Origin: 1-14-0-10-37-14 sp037130845
Lineage (GTDB): Bacteria; Patescibacteriota; Patescibacteriia; Patescibacteriales; Patescibacteriaceae
DNA: 64,000 nucleotides
NCBI GenBank assembly: GCA_037130845.1
Contig: JBAXSE010000002.1
Coordinates: 40,547 to 104,546, forward strand
Reading direction: 5' to 3'
The notes beneath the pieces are model-generated. The model was not told the DNA's origin. It worked only from the letters and a program-made list of their open reading frames with translations, and ran no database searches. Shown here in pieces: positions 39,589-48,083 of the stretch (positions are counted from its first letter, which is position 1; every line of letters begins with the position of its first letter). Made by a program: the position numbers and the translations under genes.

Positions 39589-40542
39589 TCAAGGGCAATC
39601 CAAACCAATCTTTAAATTAGCCAGGTCTGCTTCCATTATAGCAAAAAAAGTCATTCCTTGCTCGAGTTGATCTTTGGTTACATTATGGCCGGCATTCAAA
39701 AGCAACAACCGCGCTCCAGCTTCGTCCGCAATTGTCTGCGCCAGCTTCGGACTCGACAATTCTTCATAAAAAACAAATTTAATATCATTACCCCTCAGCT
39801 GCTTAACCAGCCTAGCTAGATCTTGAGCTGTCGGTTCGGCATCCGGCGCCACTCCTTGGGCTGCCAGATATTTCAGTCCATAGCGGCTGGCCAAATAGCC
39901 AAAAGCGTAATGCCCGGCATAAACGATTTCTTTCTGCGCACAGCCGGATAATGTTTGGCGATATTGATTGTCCAGCCTATCGAGTTCAGCCGTATAAACA
40001 ACTAGACGTTCTTGGAAATATGCTTGGCTTGGCGGATCAGCGGCAGCAAACGCTTGGGCCATAATACCGGCCATCTGCTTGGCATTGCCAAAATCCAACC
40101 AAAAGTGCGGATCAGTAGTCCCTGCTTGAATATTTTCGTGAAATACCGTTGGCTTAAGTATCGCTCCACGGCTAACATCAACTACCTTTAGCTTAGCACT
40201 AATAATACCCGACAAGACGCCTTTTGCCCATGGCTCCATCAACCCGCCGGTATAAATAAACAAATCAGCTTGGCCAATCCTAGCCAAATCGCTTGGCTTA
40301 GGTTCAAAAGCATGCGCCTCAACTCCAGGAGGCAACAATAGACGGGCATCAACCCTATCTCCACCAATAGCCCTGGCCATATCATAAAGCGGAAACAAAG
40401 TTGTAACCACCGATAAGCGCTGGCTGGAAGCAGTCGGTATCAGCAAACTATCATGCCGCGCTTTAACGGCCCAAAAAACAAAAACACTGGCTAGCAATGT
40501 TATGGCCAAAACGATTATGATGCTTGATTTTTTGCTTACCAT
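39589..40542 (-). CDS. znuA: Zinc/manganese ABC transporter substrate-binding protein
   Basis: 317 residues from the ATG at 40542. A TATAAT at 40556-40561 overlaps an earlier ATG (40557), so a transcript from this promoter would begin after that codon; this selects the inner start. It has an N-terminal signal/anchor (SSIIIVLAITLLASVFVFWAV), then a ZnuA/TroA domain. Metal ligands fit EAHAFEPKPSDLARI (His), DPHFWLDFGNAKQMA (DPHxW His), YAGHYAFGYLASRYG (His) and a C-terminal acidic position. There is no His-rich loop between the first two, which is weakly in favour of Mn or a compact Zn binder. There is no lipobox Cys, so it is anchored by its helix. Confidence 0.9.
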   Translation of the reverse strand: MVSKKSSIIIVLAITLLASVFVFWAVKARHDSLLIPTASSQRLSVVTTLFPLYDMARAIGGDRVDARLLLPPGVEAHAFEPKPSDLARIGQADLFIYTGGLMEPWAKGVLSGIISAKLKVVDVSRGAILKPTVFHENIQAGTTDPHFWLDFGNAKQMAGIMAQAFAAADPPSQAYFQERLVVYTAELDRLDNQYRQTLSGCAQKEIVYAGHYAFGYLASRYGLKYLAAQGVAPDAEPTAQDLARLVKQLRGNDIKFVFYEELSSPKLAQTIADEAGARLLLLNAGHNVTKDQLEQGMTFFAIMEADLANLKIGLDCP

Positions 40543-40555
40543 AGACCCTCTTTGC

Positions 40556-40561
40556 ATTATA
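40556..40561 (-). promoter_or_regulatory. -10 box of the zinc operon
   Basis: TATAAT on the minus strand, 13 bases before the chosen ATG at 40542. No convincing -35 at 17 bases. No Zur- or MntR-like palindrome was seen around it. Confidence 0.45.
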
Positions 40562-40629
40562 CCAAAATCACGTCAATTTTGCCATTATCAACAATCGACT
40601 AAAGATTTATCCCGCCATAAAGGCTGGAT

Positions 40630-40743
40630 TATAAGATACGCCATTACAGGTGTACCCGGAACTTTGGCGGCTTGTGTATGCCCCCTCCGAGGATATACGG
40701 TCCGCCATTCCAGGTGTACCTGGAACCTTGGCGGCTTGCGTAT
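40630..40743. repeat. Two tandem copies of a dispersed hairpin repeat
   Basis: Copy A is 40630-40679 and copy B 40694-40743, each 50 bases and 64 bases apart. Copy B folds as CCGCCA TTCCAGGT GT ACCTGGAA CCT TGGCGG: two stem blocks with a fixed 3-base bulge. Copy A keeps the outer stem and loop with a few changes. Both end in GGCTTGYGTAT. A third copy lies in reverse orientation at 60345-60394 and related sequence at 63893-64000. It resembles REP/BIME elements in size and intergenic position. Confidence 0.75.
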
Positions 40744-40747
40744 AGCA

Positions 40748-40775
40748 AACCGCTCCGATGAACATCGGAGCGGTT
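40748..40775 (-). terminator. Hairpin after the FKBP gene
   Basis: Perfect 13-base inverted repeat AACCGCTCCGATG with its complement and a 2-base loop, 7 bases after the stop at 40783. It lacks a long T-run on the minus strand (only TTT), so termination may be partial. Confidence 0.55.
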
Positions 40776-40782
40776 AGGGTTA

Positions 40783-41298
40783 TTAGTTTATCTTCAGGAG
40801 CTCTACATCAAAAATCAGAGTAGCTTTAGGCGGGATTGGACCATTGCCATTTTCACCGTAGGCCAACTGATAAGGAATAGTCAATTTGCGCTTTTCACCG
40901 ACCTTCATACCGGCTACACCCTGATCCCAACCCTTAATCACTTCGCCGGCGCCTAAATTGAATTCAAAAGGGATGCCGCGATCAACACTGGAATCAAATT
41001 TAGTGCCGTCCAGCAAAGTACCGGTATAATGCACGCTGACCTTATCACCAGCTTTAGCTTCGACGCCGGCGCCTGCTTTAATCGTCTCTATTTTTAATTC
41101 GGTAGCAGCCGTTGATTGTTCATTGCTTGGCATAGGGTTTGTGTTAACTTGTTTATTATTAGATTCAGCCTGCGCAGCCTGCTGGCTTTTAGCATCTGCA
41201 AGAGCTGTTGCATTTTTCTTAGTCATCTGGCCATAACCGAAATATAGGCCGACCAGCACTATAATCGCAACAACAATAAATAGACCATTTTTGTTCAT
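40783..41298 (-). CDS. Membrane-anchored FKBP-type peptidyl-prolyl isomerase
   Basis: 171 residues. An N-terminal anchor helix (NGLFIVVAIIVLVGLYFGYG) is followed by a linker of Ala, Gln and Asn, then a single FKBP domain (about 70-170): VSVHYTGTLLDGTKFDSSVD, FNLGAGEVIKGWDQGVAGMK, GEKRKLTIPYQLAYGE and ATLIFDVELLKI. The catalytic pocket residues (Tyr of HYTG, Asp of FDSS, Trp of KGWD, Tyr of LAYG) are all present. Expected outside the cytoplasmic membrane, where it would help fold exported proteins such as the large surface proteins of this region. Confidence 0.95.
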   Translation of the reverse strand: MNKNGLFIVVAIIVLVGLYFGYGQMTKKNATALADAKSQQAAQAESNNKQVNTNPMPSNEQSTAATELKIETIKAGAGVEAKAGDKVSVHYTGTLLDGTKFDSSVDRGIPFEFNLGAGEVIKGWDQGVAGMKVGEKRKLTIPYQLAYGENGNGPIPPKATLIFDVELLKIN

Positions 41299-41326
41299 AG
41301 ATGTTTTTTAATTTATTACCTGGACT

Positions 41327-41354
41327 ATTATAGCAAACCAGACGCTACTGTAAA
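41327..41354 (-). promoter_or_regulatory. Promoter of the FKBP gene
   Basis: TTTACA, 16 bases, TATAAT on the minus strand, 29 bases before the ATG at 41298. It overlaps an imperfect inverted repeat at 41335-41369 that may act as the weak terminator of the PAS gene upstream. Confidence 0.55.
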
Positions 41355-41529
41355 GAGCGCCTGGTTTAACAAGAAAACTATTGCAACGATAATATATAAT
41401 CTTTTTATAAAAATGGCGGCAGATAACAAAAATGGCATAAGCCATATAGGGCGCCGCTAAAGAATAATCGAAAGTTTTGCCTAGACCAAAATGTTTGGTG
41501 TCGGGCAGCTAACTGCTTAAAAACTTTTT

Positions 41530-42480
41530 TTATATAATCCAACCCTTTTTCAACTTGGCTAATTGCTGTTCCAATTGGATAATGCGCGCGGACTTGGCTG
41601 CCGATTGTTCTTCCAAGGCATTCTCTTCTTCTTTGCGCCAAGAAATCTCTTTTTCTGCCAATTTACGCTCTGTTATATCCTGGACAGTGCCAATCATCCG
41701 CATCGGCATGCCTTTGGCATCCAAATGCAGCTCTCCATGTTCCCATACCCAACGCTCCGCTCCATCGCTAGCTCTTATAATGCGAAATTCCTTATTGAAG
41801 GGCTTTTTTTGCGCCAAGACATCATTCAAAAAGTATTTTAGCATTTCTTCTTTTTGATCAGGATGAATTAACGCGTTCCAGCTGACAATAGTTTTTGGGT
41901 CATCTGATTTAATTCCAAATATATCATTTAATACTTCGGAACATTCCCAGGTATTAGTGCGCAAATCCATAACAAAGGAACCGATACGACCGATGCTCTG
42001 AGATTCTTTGAACCAATATTCTTTTTCTCTGACCAATTCTTGGGCCATGTGGCGCACCGTGATGTCGTGGAAGCTAACAATAATAAACTTCTGGGCCTGC
42101 GCCTTAAAGACATTAGCCGTCAATTCAATCTCCAGAATCTTCTTATCCTTGGTAATAATCGGGATATCTTCTTGATGAAAAGTCTCTTGCTTAACCAAAG
42201 AATAAAAACAGTCTTCGATCGCCTTGATGTCCGTAAAAGGGGCTACTTGCCACAACTTCTTACCCGACAAATCATCTTTATTGACGCTAAACAATCTTGA
42301 TAGCGACTTGTTTGCATCAATGATTTCATTAGATTGATGGTTACAGATCACTAAACCATCCACGGCATTATCGAAAGCCTGATAATAAAAATCTTTGGGT
42401 AAGCCGGCGGGGCCCGCGCTTACATCCTCCGTCTTTATGGAATCAGCGTCCGCTCGCGCCTTAGAAGCTTTTGTTATCAT
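41530..42480 (-). CDS. Two-PAS-domain protein without output domain
   Basis: 316 residues. The first PAS domain (about 30-145) reads YQAFDNAVDGLVICNHQSNE through FIIVSFHDITVRHMAQEL. The second (about 150-280) is a PAS_3/PAC type, with WFKESQSIGRIGSFVMDLRT, NEFRIIRASDGAERWVWEHG-like sequence and GTVQDITERKLAEKEI. A short coiled coil ends the protein (EEENALEEQSAAKSARIIQL to KKGWII). There is no HisKA, HATPase, GGDEF or methyl-accepting domain, and nothing recognisable follows in any frame downstream. It may be a free sensor module that joins a partner kinase through the coiled coil. Promoter not found. Confidence 0.85.
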   Translation of the reverse strand: MITKASKARADADSIKTEDVSAGPAGLPKDFYYQAFDNAVDGLVICNHQSNEIIDANKSLSRLFSVNKDDLSGKKLWQVAPFTDIKAIEDCFYSLVKQETFHQEDIPIITKDKKILEIELTANVFKAQAQKFIIVSFHDITVRHMAQELVREKEYWFKESQSIGRIGSFVMDLRTNTWECSEVLNDIFGIKSDDPKTIVSWNALIHPDQKEEMLKYFLNDVLAQKKPFNKEFRIIRASDGAERWVWEHGELHLDAKGMPMRMIGTVQDITERKLAEKEISWRKEEENALEEQSAAKSARIIQLEQQLAKLKKGWII

Positions 42481-42597
42481 AAAATTTTTTTAATTTTATC
42501 AACCCATGCATATTTGGTAATAATAACATTAATTATGCCGGTATTCAATAAACATAAAGTCTACGAGCGGAACATTTCAAAAAAACCATTTTTTTGT

Positions 42598-42603
42598 TAT
42601 AAT
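42598..42603 (+). promoter_or_regulatory. -10 box of the SDR gene
   Basis: TATAAT 25 bases before the ATG at 42629. The predicted start of transcription (about 42610) would lie almost on an in-frame TTG (42611), so a leaderless TTG start adding six residues is possible. Confidence 0.5.
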
Positions 42604-42628
42604 AATCAAGTTGATTAACCGCAGTGAT

Positions 42629-43432
42629 ATGCCCACTCCTAACCAAACAACTGTCTTAATTACCGGCGCCGCCAATGGCTTTGGCCGAGACGCTGTTTTT
42701 GCTTTAGCCAAAATGAACTATCAAGTGATAGCCACTACCGAAACCGAAGACCAAGCAGCCAAACTCCTCAAATCCGTCAACCGACTCAAGCTTCCAATTA
42801 CCGTATACAAGCTAGACCTAACCAGCGAACAAGACCGCGCTAAGATCCTCAAACATCCCATTGACATCCTGGTAAACAACGCCGGCATCGGCGAATCGGG
42901 ATCGCTCGCCGAAATCCCCCTAGACCGCGTCCGCCGCAACTTTGACGTTAATCTGTTCGGCCCGCTTGCCTTAACTCAGCTAATTTTGCCCCAAATGATT
43001 AAGCGAAAACAAGGCAAAATTATCTTTATCAGCTCATTGGCCGGCCGCGCTGCTATCCCCTTTATTGGAGCCTATTGCATGACCAAATTTGCCGTCTCTT
43101 GTGGAGCCGACGCCCTACGGCACGAATTAGCCTTGTTAGATGCCAATGTCTGGGTATCGGTCATAGAACCAGGCGCCTACCATACGGGCTTCAACCAACG
43201 CATGTTTGCCACCAAATATCAATGGATGAACAAACAATCACTCTTTGCATTACAACTGCCTCAGATAAAAGCCAGGGAAGAACAACGCTTTGCCATAATA
43301 GAACTAGCCTCAACCAAATCGCTTATTTGCCAGATTATCAAGGCAGTGCAAGCGGCCAAGCCAAGATTACGTTACTCTGCGCCTTGGTGGCAAGCCTGGG
43401 GTGTTGCGCTCCAAAGAATTCTTGGTAAATAA
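42629..43432 (+). CDS. Short-chain dehydrogenase/reductase
   Basis: 267 residues from the ATG at 42629. Classic SDR: cofactor motif VLITGAANGFGRDAVFALA (TGxxxGxG-type), DILVNNAGIGESGSL, ISSLAGRAAIPFIGAYCMTK with the catalytic Ser and Tyr-x3-Lys (YCMTK), and VSVIEPGAYHTGF. Asn in NFDVNLFGPL completes the tetrad. The length and the long C-terminal segment resemble the retinol-dehydrogenase-like 'classical' SDRs. Substrate unknown. It stands alone between its promoter and a terminator. Confidence 0.92.
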   Translation: MPTPNQTTVLITGAANGFGRDAVFALAKMNYQVIATTETEDQAAKLLKSVNRLKLPITVYKLDLTSEQDRAKILKHPIDILVNNAGIGESGSLAEIPLDRVRRNFDVNLFGPLALTQLILPQMIKRKQGKIIFISSLAGRAAIPFIGAYCMTKFAVSCGADALRHELALLDANVWVSVIEPGAYHTGFNQRMFATKYQWMNKQSLFALQLPQIKAREEQRFAIIELASTKSLICQIIKAVQAAKPRLRYSAPWWQAWGVALQRILGK

Positions 43433-43464
43433 AAACAAGCTGCTTAATAATCCAGCTTGTTTTT
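43431..43464. terminator. Bidirectional terminator between convergent genes
   Basis: 12-base stem AAAAACAAGCTG/CAGCTTGTTTTT with a 10-base loop between the SDR gene (plus) and the sensor kinase gene (minus). Confidence 0.8.
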
Positions 43465-43470
43465 ATTTAC

Positions 43471-45624
43471 CTATTTATGAGACTTCTTGGGTTTTTTTAA
43501 TACCAAAGGCAGTTCGACATAAAAAGTAGTGCCTTTGTTTATTTTTGATTCAAAACGGATATTTCCGCCTAACTTTTCTACCACCGCTTTAACCAGATAT
43601 AAACCGAGCCCATTGCCGTCTGTTTCTTTGTCCAAGATATTATCGGCTCGAAAAAGTTTGTTGAATATCTTGCTATAAGCAGTCAACGGGATGCCATAGC
43701 CGGTATCAATCACCTTAATAACAACCAGGTTCTTGCTCTGCTCGGCTACCAAGCTAATTTGTCCCTGGGGCGGCGTATATTTAACGGCATTCGACAGCAG
43801 ATTCTGCAAGACGATGTGCAACATATTGATATCGGTTTCTAGGGGCAATAGATTGTCGCCGTATCTTGTCTGCACAGAGATATCCTTAAGCTTGATTTGC
43901 GACTGCAGCTCTTGCAATTCCATCTCGACTGCTTGGCGCAAATCAACCTGCTTGAGATTAACCGCCATCGTGCCCATATCCATGCGCGCCACATTCAATA
44001 GTGAAGCAACCAAATCTATCATGCGTTCATTGCTCTGGAAGATACGTTTCATGTATAGGCTCTGCTTAGCTGTTAATTTATCTGCATCAGGCGCCAAAAG
44101 TATTTCGGTGCACCACTTAATCGCCGTCAAAGGCGTACGCAGCTGATGAGATGCCAAAGAGACGAATTCGGTCTTTTCTTTGTCAATTTCTTTTTCCCTG
44201 GTAATATCATGCTCGATTGCCACAAAATATTCCGCTTCGCCATCCTTGCCTAAAATAGGCGAAACGCTAGACAACGCGATGTAAGGTTCGCCGTTTTTGC
44301 GTAGATTATTAATTTCTCCAATAAAATGCTGCTTGTCGTTTTTAATCGATTGCCACATTTTAGCATAAAAATCCTTGCTCATCTGGCCTCCCCACAGCTG
44401 TTTGGAGCCGGCTTTCTTGCCTAGCACTTCTTCGCGCTTAAAGCCGGTGACATTTTCTACTCCTTTGTTGGCATAAATAATTAGTCCATCCTTATCTGTA
44501 ATTACAATATGATCATTGGCGTTATCCACAGCCAATTTGAACTGCTGTAGATCCTTAGCCTGGCGCGCTAATTTTGAACGGCTTTGACGCAAGCCTTCCG
44601 TCATCTTAAGAGCAAGGCTTTCCGCCCGTTCCGTCGTACCGGATGACCTTCTGATTAACAGAGTGATTATCAAGCAAAACAGCAATCCCCCAACCAAAAT
44701 CATGCCCGGAGTCGCTAATCTCATCCCGCTGACTTGATTGCCGACGCTGCCCGAACCATAGACAGTCCACATTCGATCCAGGGCCATAAAGGATTCTCTC
44801 CGATTAAAACCGTTTAAATTATCAGCCCTGTCATTGTGCTTTTTATTAAAGTCATAATACAAAGTTTTGTCACCCATTTCCGAAATAACGCCATCATAAA
44901 CATGCAAATCATAATAAGCCCAACCGATGCTCTTGGTGGGCAACAAATTATTGACGAAAAATAAATCCGCCTGAACATAGGCAGCAACAAAACCGATAAC
45001 GTTCCGCTGCCGCGCCTCTGGCGTAGATAATGCAACACCGTCTTTAAAAACCGGCCCTACTATAATGAAGCCCGATAATCCTTGAGGCAGTATTATTTTG
45101 CGGCTAAGCGCCGGCTTTCCGCTATCAAGAGCTCTACTGGCAGCCTCTGCCTCAATTTCACCAAGAACTGCGGCAGGCCCAGGGGAAGAAGAATCGGCCT
45201 GAGGATAATAAACAAAATCAGCTGTATAAGCCTTATTGATTAGCTGGCTCGCCGAAGAGCTTGCTGTTGCCTTGGCAAGATCTGACTGCTGTTTTTTTGT
45301 CCAGAATGCCAGCTTAACAACCGCCTTGTAATTGTCCTTCAAGCCAAGCGGCTGGCTATAGACACTAAAGCGCTTAGCGCTAAAAGCACCTCCGGTTCGA
45401 AAAAAACCGCTAAGGCCCTTCACCATTTCGGCGTTCATCATCAATTGATGCTTCAGTAAATATATCGCCACCGTGCCCTTATCTTCAAAGATTATCTGAG
45501 CCTCGGTGTAAATAGTATCTGTAATGGAATAATAAGCATAAAAGACTGCCGCTGCCCCAAGCATGATAATCAGGGAAGGAATTACCCACAGTCTGACGAT
45601 TTTTTTAAAATTATATCTCAGCAT
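43471..45624 (-). CDS. Membrane sensor histidine kinase (CHASE-like, PAS, HisKA, HATPase)
   Basis: 717 residues. A first membrane helix (about 12-32) is followed by a CHASE-like extracytoplasmic sensor domain (about 40-300, with FEDKGTVAIYLLKHQLMMNA and SGFFRTGGAFSAKRFSVYSQ) and a second helix (MILVGGLLFCLIITLLI). A PAS/PAC domain (about 365-480) leads to HisKA with the phospho-His in SLASHQLRTPLTAIKW. HATPase_c has NLLSNAVKYTPP (N box), DTGYGIPL (G1) and GNGLGLYLVKAVV (G2). It is complete and should be active. It lies downstream of the lone receiver (45722-46093) and close to the cohesin and dockerin genes, so it may respond to a surface or extracellular signal. A -10 box lies at 45646-45651. 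Confidence 0.95.
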   Translation of the reverse strand: MLRYNFKKIVRLWVIPSLIIMLGAAAVFYAYYSITDTIYTEAQIIFEDKGTVAIYLLKHQLMMNAEMVKGLSGFFRTGGAFSAKRFSVYSQPLGLKDNYKAVVKLAFWTKKQQSDLAKATASSSASQLINKAYTADFVYYPQADSSSPGPAAVLGEIEAEAASRALDSGKPALSRKIILPQGLSGFIIVGPVFKDGVALSTPEARQRNVIGFVAAYVQADLFFVNNLLPTKSIGWAYYDLHVYDGVISEMGDKTLYYDFNKKHNDRADNLNGFNRRESFMALDRMWTVYGSGSVGNQVSGMRLATPGMILVGGLLFCLIITLLIRRSSGTTERAESLALKMTEGLRQSRSKLARQAKDLQQFKLAVDNANDHIVITDKDGLIIYANKGVENVTGFKREEVLGKKAGSKQLWGGQMSKDFYAKMWQSIKNDKQHFIGEINNLRKNGEPYIALSSVSPILGKDGEAEYFVAIEHDITREKEIDKEKTEFVSLASHQLRTPLTAIKWCTEILLAPDADKLTAKQSLYMKRIFQSNERMIDLVASLLNVARMDMGTMAVNLKQVDLRQAVEMELQELQSQIKLKDISVQTRYGDNLLPLETDINMLHIVLQNLLSNAVKYTPPQGQISLVAEQSKNLVVIKVIDTGYGIPLTAYSKIFNKLFRADNILDKETDGNGLGLYLVKAVVEKLGGNIRFESKINKGTTFYVELPLVLKKPKKSHK

Positions 45625-45645
45625 ACTTCTTAATAATCATGCCTT

Positions 45646-45651
45646 ATTATA
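45646..45651 (-). promoter_or_regulatory. Candidate -10 box of the sensor kinase gene
   Basis: TATAAT on the minus strand, 21 bases before the ATG at 45624, with TTTACG 17 bases upstream (4 of 6). It lies after the terminator of the receiver gene. Confidence 0.5.
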
Positions 45652-45679
45652 GCATTTTTATGCTATAGCGTAAAATATA

Positions 45680-45705
45680 AAACAAGCCTTATAAAAGGCT
45701 TGTTT
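45680..45705 (-). terminator. Terminator of the receiver gene
   Basis: 11-base stem AAACAAGCCTT/AAGGCTTGTTT with a 4-base loop, 17 bases after the receiver stop codon. Confidence 0.7.
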
Positions 45706-45721
45706 CGCTTGTGTTTATTGT

Positions 45722-46093
45722 TTATTTTGCCTTAAGCAAATAGCTCTTGACCTTTTCCACTACCTCATTGATAGGGTGCTGAGACTTGATTAGATAATCA
45801 ACCGCGCCTAAGGCCAAGGCCTCCTTAATCTTTTCATCTTCTCCCAGATTGGAAATCATAATGACAGCCGTGGAACGAAAATCAGCGTTAGCTTTCAATT
45901 CTGCCAGAACCTTCATGCCATCTTTCTTGGGCAAGATAATATCCAGCAAAATCATATCCGGATTAAAGCTCTTAGCCAAAGCCAAACCAGCCTCGCCATC
46001 CGCCGCCGTCTTGACGTCAAAATGCTCTTTTACAAATTTTTCTTCTAGGACTTTTCTTAGAATTTCTTCGTCCTCTATTATTAATATTTTCAT
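45722..46093 (-). CDS. Single-domain response regulator (receiver only)
   Basis: 123 residues with all CheY-type residues: KILIIEDEEILRKVLEEK (acidic pair), DMILLDIILPKKDGMKV (phospho-acceptor Asp), VIMISNLGEDE (switch Ser) and DYLIKSQHPINEV (Lys). No DNA-binding domain. It is a paralogue of the receiver in the pilus cluster (9136-9507), with the same ISNLG and DYL.KS elements. It lies between the cohesin-like gene (73 bases upstream) and the sensor kinase, so that kinase is its probable partner. The target protein is not evident. Confidence 0.93.
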   Translation of the reverse strand: MKILIIEDEEILRKVLEEKFVKEHFDVKTAADGEAGLALAKSFNPDMILLDIILPKKDGMKVLAELKANADFRSTAVIMISNLGEDEKIKEALALGAVDYLIKSQHPINEVVEKVKSYLLKAK

Positions 46094-46165
46094 ATACTTT
46101 AACTTTAAGATATATATTAATTCTTGTAAAGAGTTGCGCTGAGGCCAGAATTAGCCAAAAATCGT

Positions 46166-48046
46166 CTACTCGCCAATCTGCTTAATGTTATCAACTATAT
46201 ATCGCCTAGCCTTAGCCAGATTGCGTTTAACGTTATTTAAAATAAATTTAATCTCTGACGAAACGGGATCATGCTTGCCGCGCAAAGAGTTGTCAGCAAT
46301 CACCTTGTCCAAATCTTTTTCAATATTATTAAAGACATTCACTACATCGCGCTGAGCTATAACGGCTCGACGGCTCAGCTGCGCCCGCCACAAAGAATAG
46401 GTTTGCCAGCCGGCGCCAAAAGTGCCTAGGATAATCACAATCAACAGAAAGAAGAACCAGCCTTGAGTAATACCAAAGCCGCCTAGGGTTAACAATGGCT
46501 TTACTTTAATGTTAAGCAAGCTCGATTTAACAGGCAAACTCAAGGCTCCTCGCGCATCTTCAACCGTTACCTCTATATAATAAGATCCTTTCTTAAAGGG
46601 GCCGGAAAATTGAGACGACCAATTACCATTGCTATCGGCCTGGACCTGCAAGGCTGTTAAGATTGTGCCGTTTTTATCAGTCAACCTCAGCCTAACTTTT
46701 GAATCAGCCAAAGAAGTGCCGTTAATACTGATATCGCCCTCATTAGTATAGACATACTGGCTGACAGCTTTAATAACCGGAGCAGCAATCGGTATAATAT
46801 TCAGATTAATTGAATTTTCACGCACATTACCGGCATTATCAACCGCCTTGATTATCACAACTCTTTGGCCAGGGGCTAACAAAGGCAGCGTGGCTTCGGT
46901 AGAGGTAGTAAAGAATTCAGCCTGCTGATCAACGGTAATGCCATAATAAGCCAGACCGGAAAGAGCATCGCTAGTCTTAAAGCTTAAGATAGGCTGAGGG
47001 TCATCTGTCGATAAACCCTGAGCAGATTCAATAGTAAAGGGCAAAGGAGGCTCGGTATCGATCGCTATGCGGTAGTGCGCCGCTGCGCCCCAACCCTTAT
47101 TATTCTTAAATTTAACATGCAAAAACCAAATACCATCTTTGGCCGCGTTAAAAGCCTTGGCATCAAACAGGCCTTCGGAGGCAGAGGCTGGGGTAAAGGC
47201 ATAACTGCTATTCAAAACGCTGCTAACATCAGTAATATCAGCCGGCAAATGCCATTGTACTAAAAAATTGGACACCTGATTATACCACTTTGTCTGATCG
47301 GGATAGAAAGGAATAGAGACTGCCGGCACAACCGGAGTAGCTATAGCTGCCTCGGCCTTACGGACTATCTGCACTGGAGGCAAGACAACAGCTGGAGTAG
47401 CGCTCGGCGGTAAAGCAGCGCCGGAAGCAGCGGTTGTAGCCCCCGCACCGGTTGCGGCGCCGGATTCAGTTGTTGCAGCAGTCGTCGTAGCTGCCGATGT
47501 CACTGGCGCTGTTGACGTAGTCACTGCTATCGTGCCGGGGATAACCGTAAACTTAGCCGATCCGACAGCCGACAAGATATTGGTGCCGCTGCCATCGGCG
47601 GCGGTTACAGCTGAATCGCTAATAATAATATTGGCATCACCGCTGCCTCTAACTACGAAAGTAATACGCAAAATTTTGATCGAGCCGCCGACAATGGCGT
47701 TAGTCGTTCCGCCGATAAAGCTAATAATGCCGGTAGAATTAGAAAAGGTCGGTCCGTCCAGCCAGAAATTAAAGGCGCTGCCGCTAGCCGAAGAGTCGAT
47801 GGATTTGACGCTCAGAACATTGGTCGGGAATTGGATTGTCGCTTGCGCGGCATTAAAACCTTGATCAGTGCTATTAACCAACAAATCAACAGTAAAAGTC
47901 TGCCCAGCCTGCAACTGGCCGTTTTGCGGCACCATAAATAAAGTCGCCGCCTGCGCCGCTGCAGCAGTCAAAAGCATTATCATCGACATTGCGCCAATGT
48001 AAAATAAATGCCGTAATTTATTTTTTAGAGATATTTTTTTCTCCAT
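46166..48046 (-). CDS. Membrane-anchored surface protein with cohesin-like domain
   Basis: 626 residues. Signal peptide to about 34 (MSMIMLLTAAAAQA), then a cohesin-like domain (about 35-168): LFMVPQNGQLQAGQTFTVDL, FNAAQATIQFPTNVLSVKSI, SNSTGIISFIGGTTNAIVGG, ILRITFVVRGSGDANIIISD and VTAADGSGTNIL follow the strand order and the 'GxxFxVdv...i.fp...l' and 'G.i.f.gg' hallmarks of type I cohesins. A Thr/Ala/Pro linker (about 170-240) leads to Ig-like domains (about 245-515), a membrane helix (about 528-550) and a basic, helical cytoplasmic tail. The cohesin thus faces outward. Its neighbour upstream encodes a giant secreted protein ending in a dockerin, so a specific pair is likely. The cohesin call is by pattern only. 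Confidence 0.8.
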   Translation of the reverse strand: MEKKISLKNKLRHLFYIGAMSMIMLLTAAAAQAATLFMVPQNGQLQAGQTFTVDLLVNSTDQGFNAAQATIQFPTNVLSVKSIDSSASGSAFNFWLDGPTFSNSTGIISFIGGTTNAIVGGSIKILRITFVVRGSGDANIIISDSAVTAADGSGTNILSAVGSAKFTVIPGTIAVTTSTAPVTSAATTTAATTESGAATGAGATTAASGAALPPSATPAVVLPPVQIVRKAEAAIATPVVPAVSIPFYPDQTKWYNQVSNFLVQWHLPADITDVSSVLNSSYAFTPASASEGLFDAKAFNAAKDGIWFLHVKFKNNKGWGAAAHYRIAIDTEPPLPFTIESAQGLSTDDPQPILSFKTSDALSGLAYYGITVDQQAEFFTTSTEATLPLLAPGQRVVIIKAVDNAGNVRENSINLNIIPIAAPVIKAVSQYVYTNEGDISINGTSLADSKVRLRLTDKNGTILTALQVQADSNGNWSSQFSGPFKKGSYYIEVTVEDARGALSLPVKSSLLNIKVKPLLTLGGFGITQGWFFFLLIVIILGTFGAGWQTYSLWRAQLSRRAVIAQRDVVNVFNNIEKDLDKVIADNSLRGKHDPVSSEIKFILNNVKRNLAKARRYIVDNIKQIGE

Positions 48047-48053
48047 ATAGTAT

Positions 48054-48059
48054 ATTATA
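48054..48059 (-). promoter_or_regulatory. -10 box giving a leaderless cohesin-protein message
   Basis: TATAAT on the minus strand ends 7 bases before the ATG at 48046, so transcription should start at the codon itself. No ribosome site is possible. The -35 region is weak. Confidence 0.5.
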
Positions 48060-48083
48060 GCACACTACCAATTATCCACACAA

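Noticed and set aside
41405..41641. Minus-strand frame of 78 codons after the PAS-PAS gene, first suspected to be a frameshifted kinase end
   Set aside because: It shows no HisKA or HATPase motif and mostly overlaps the PAS gene in another frame.
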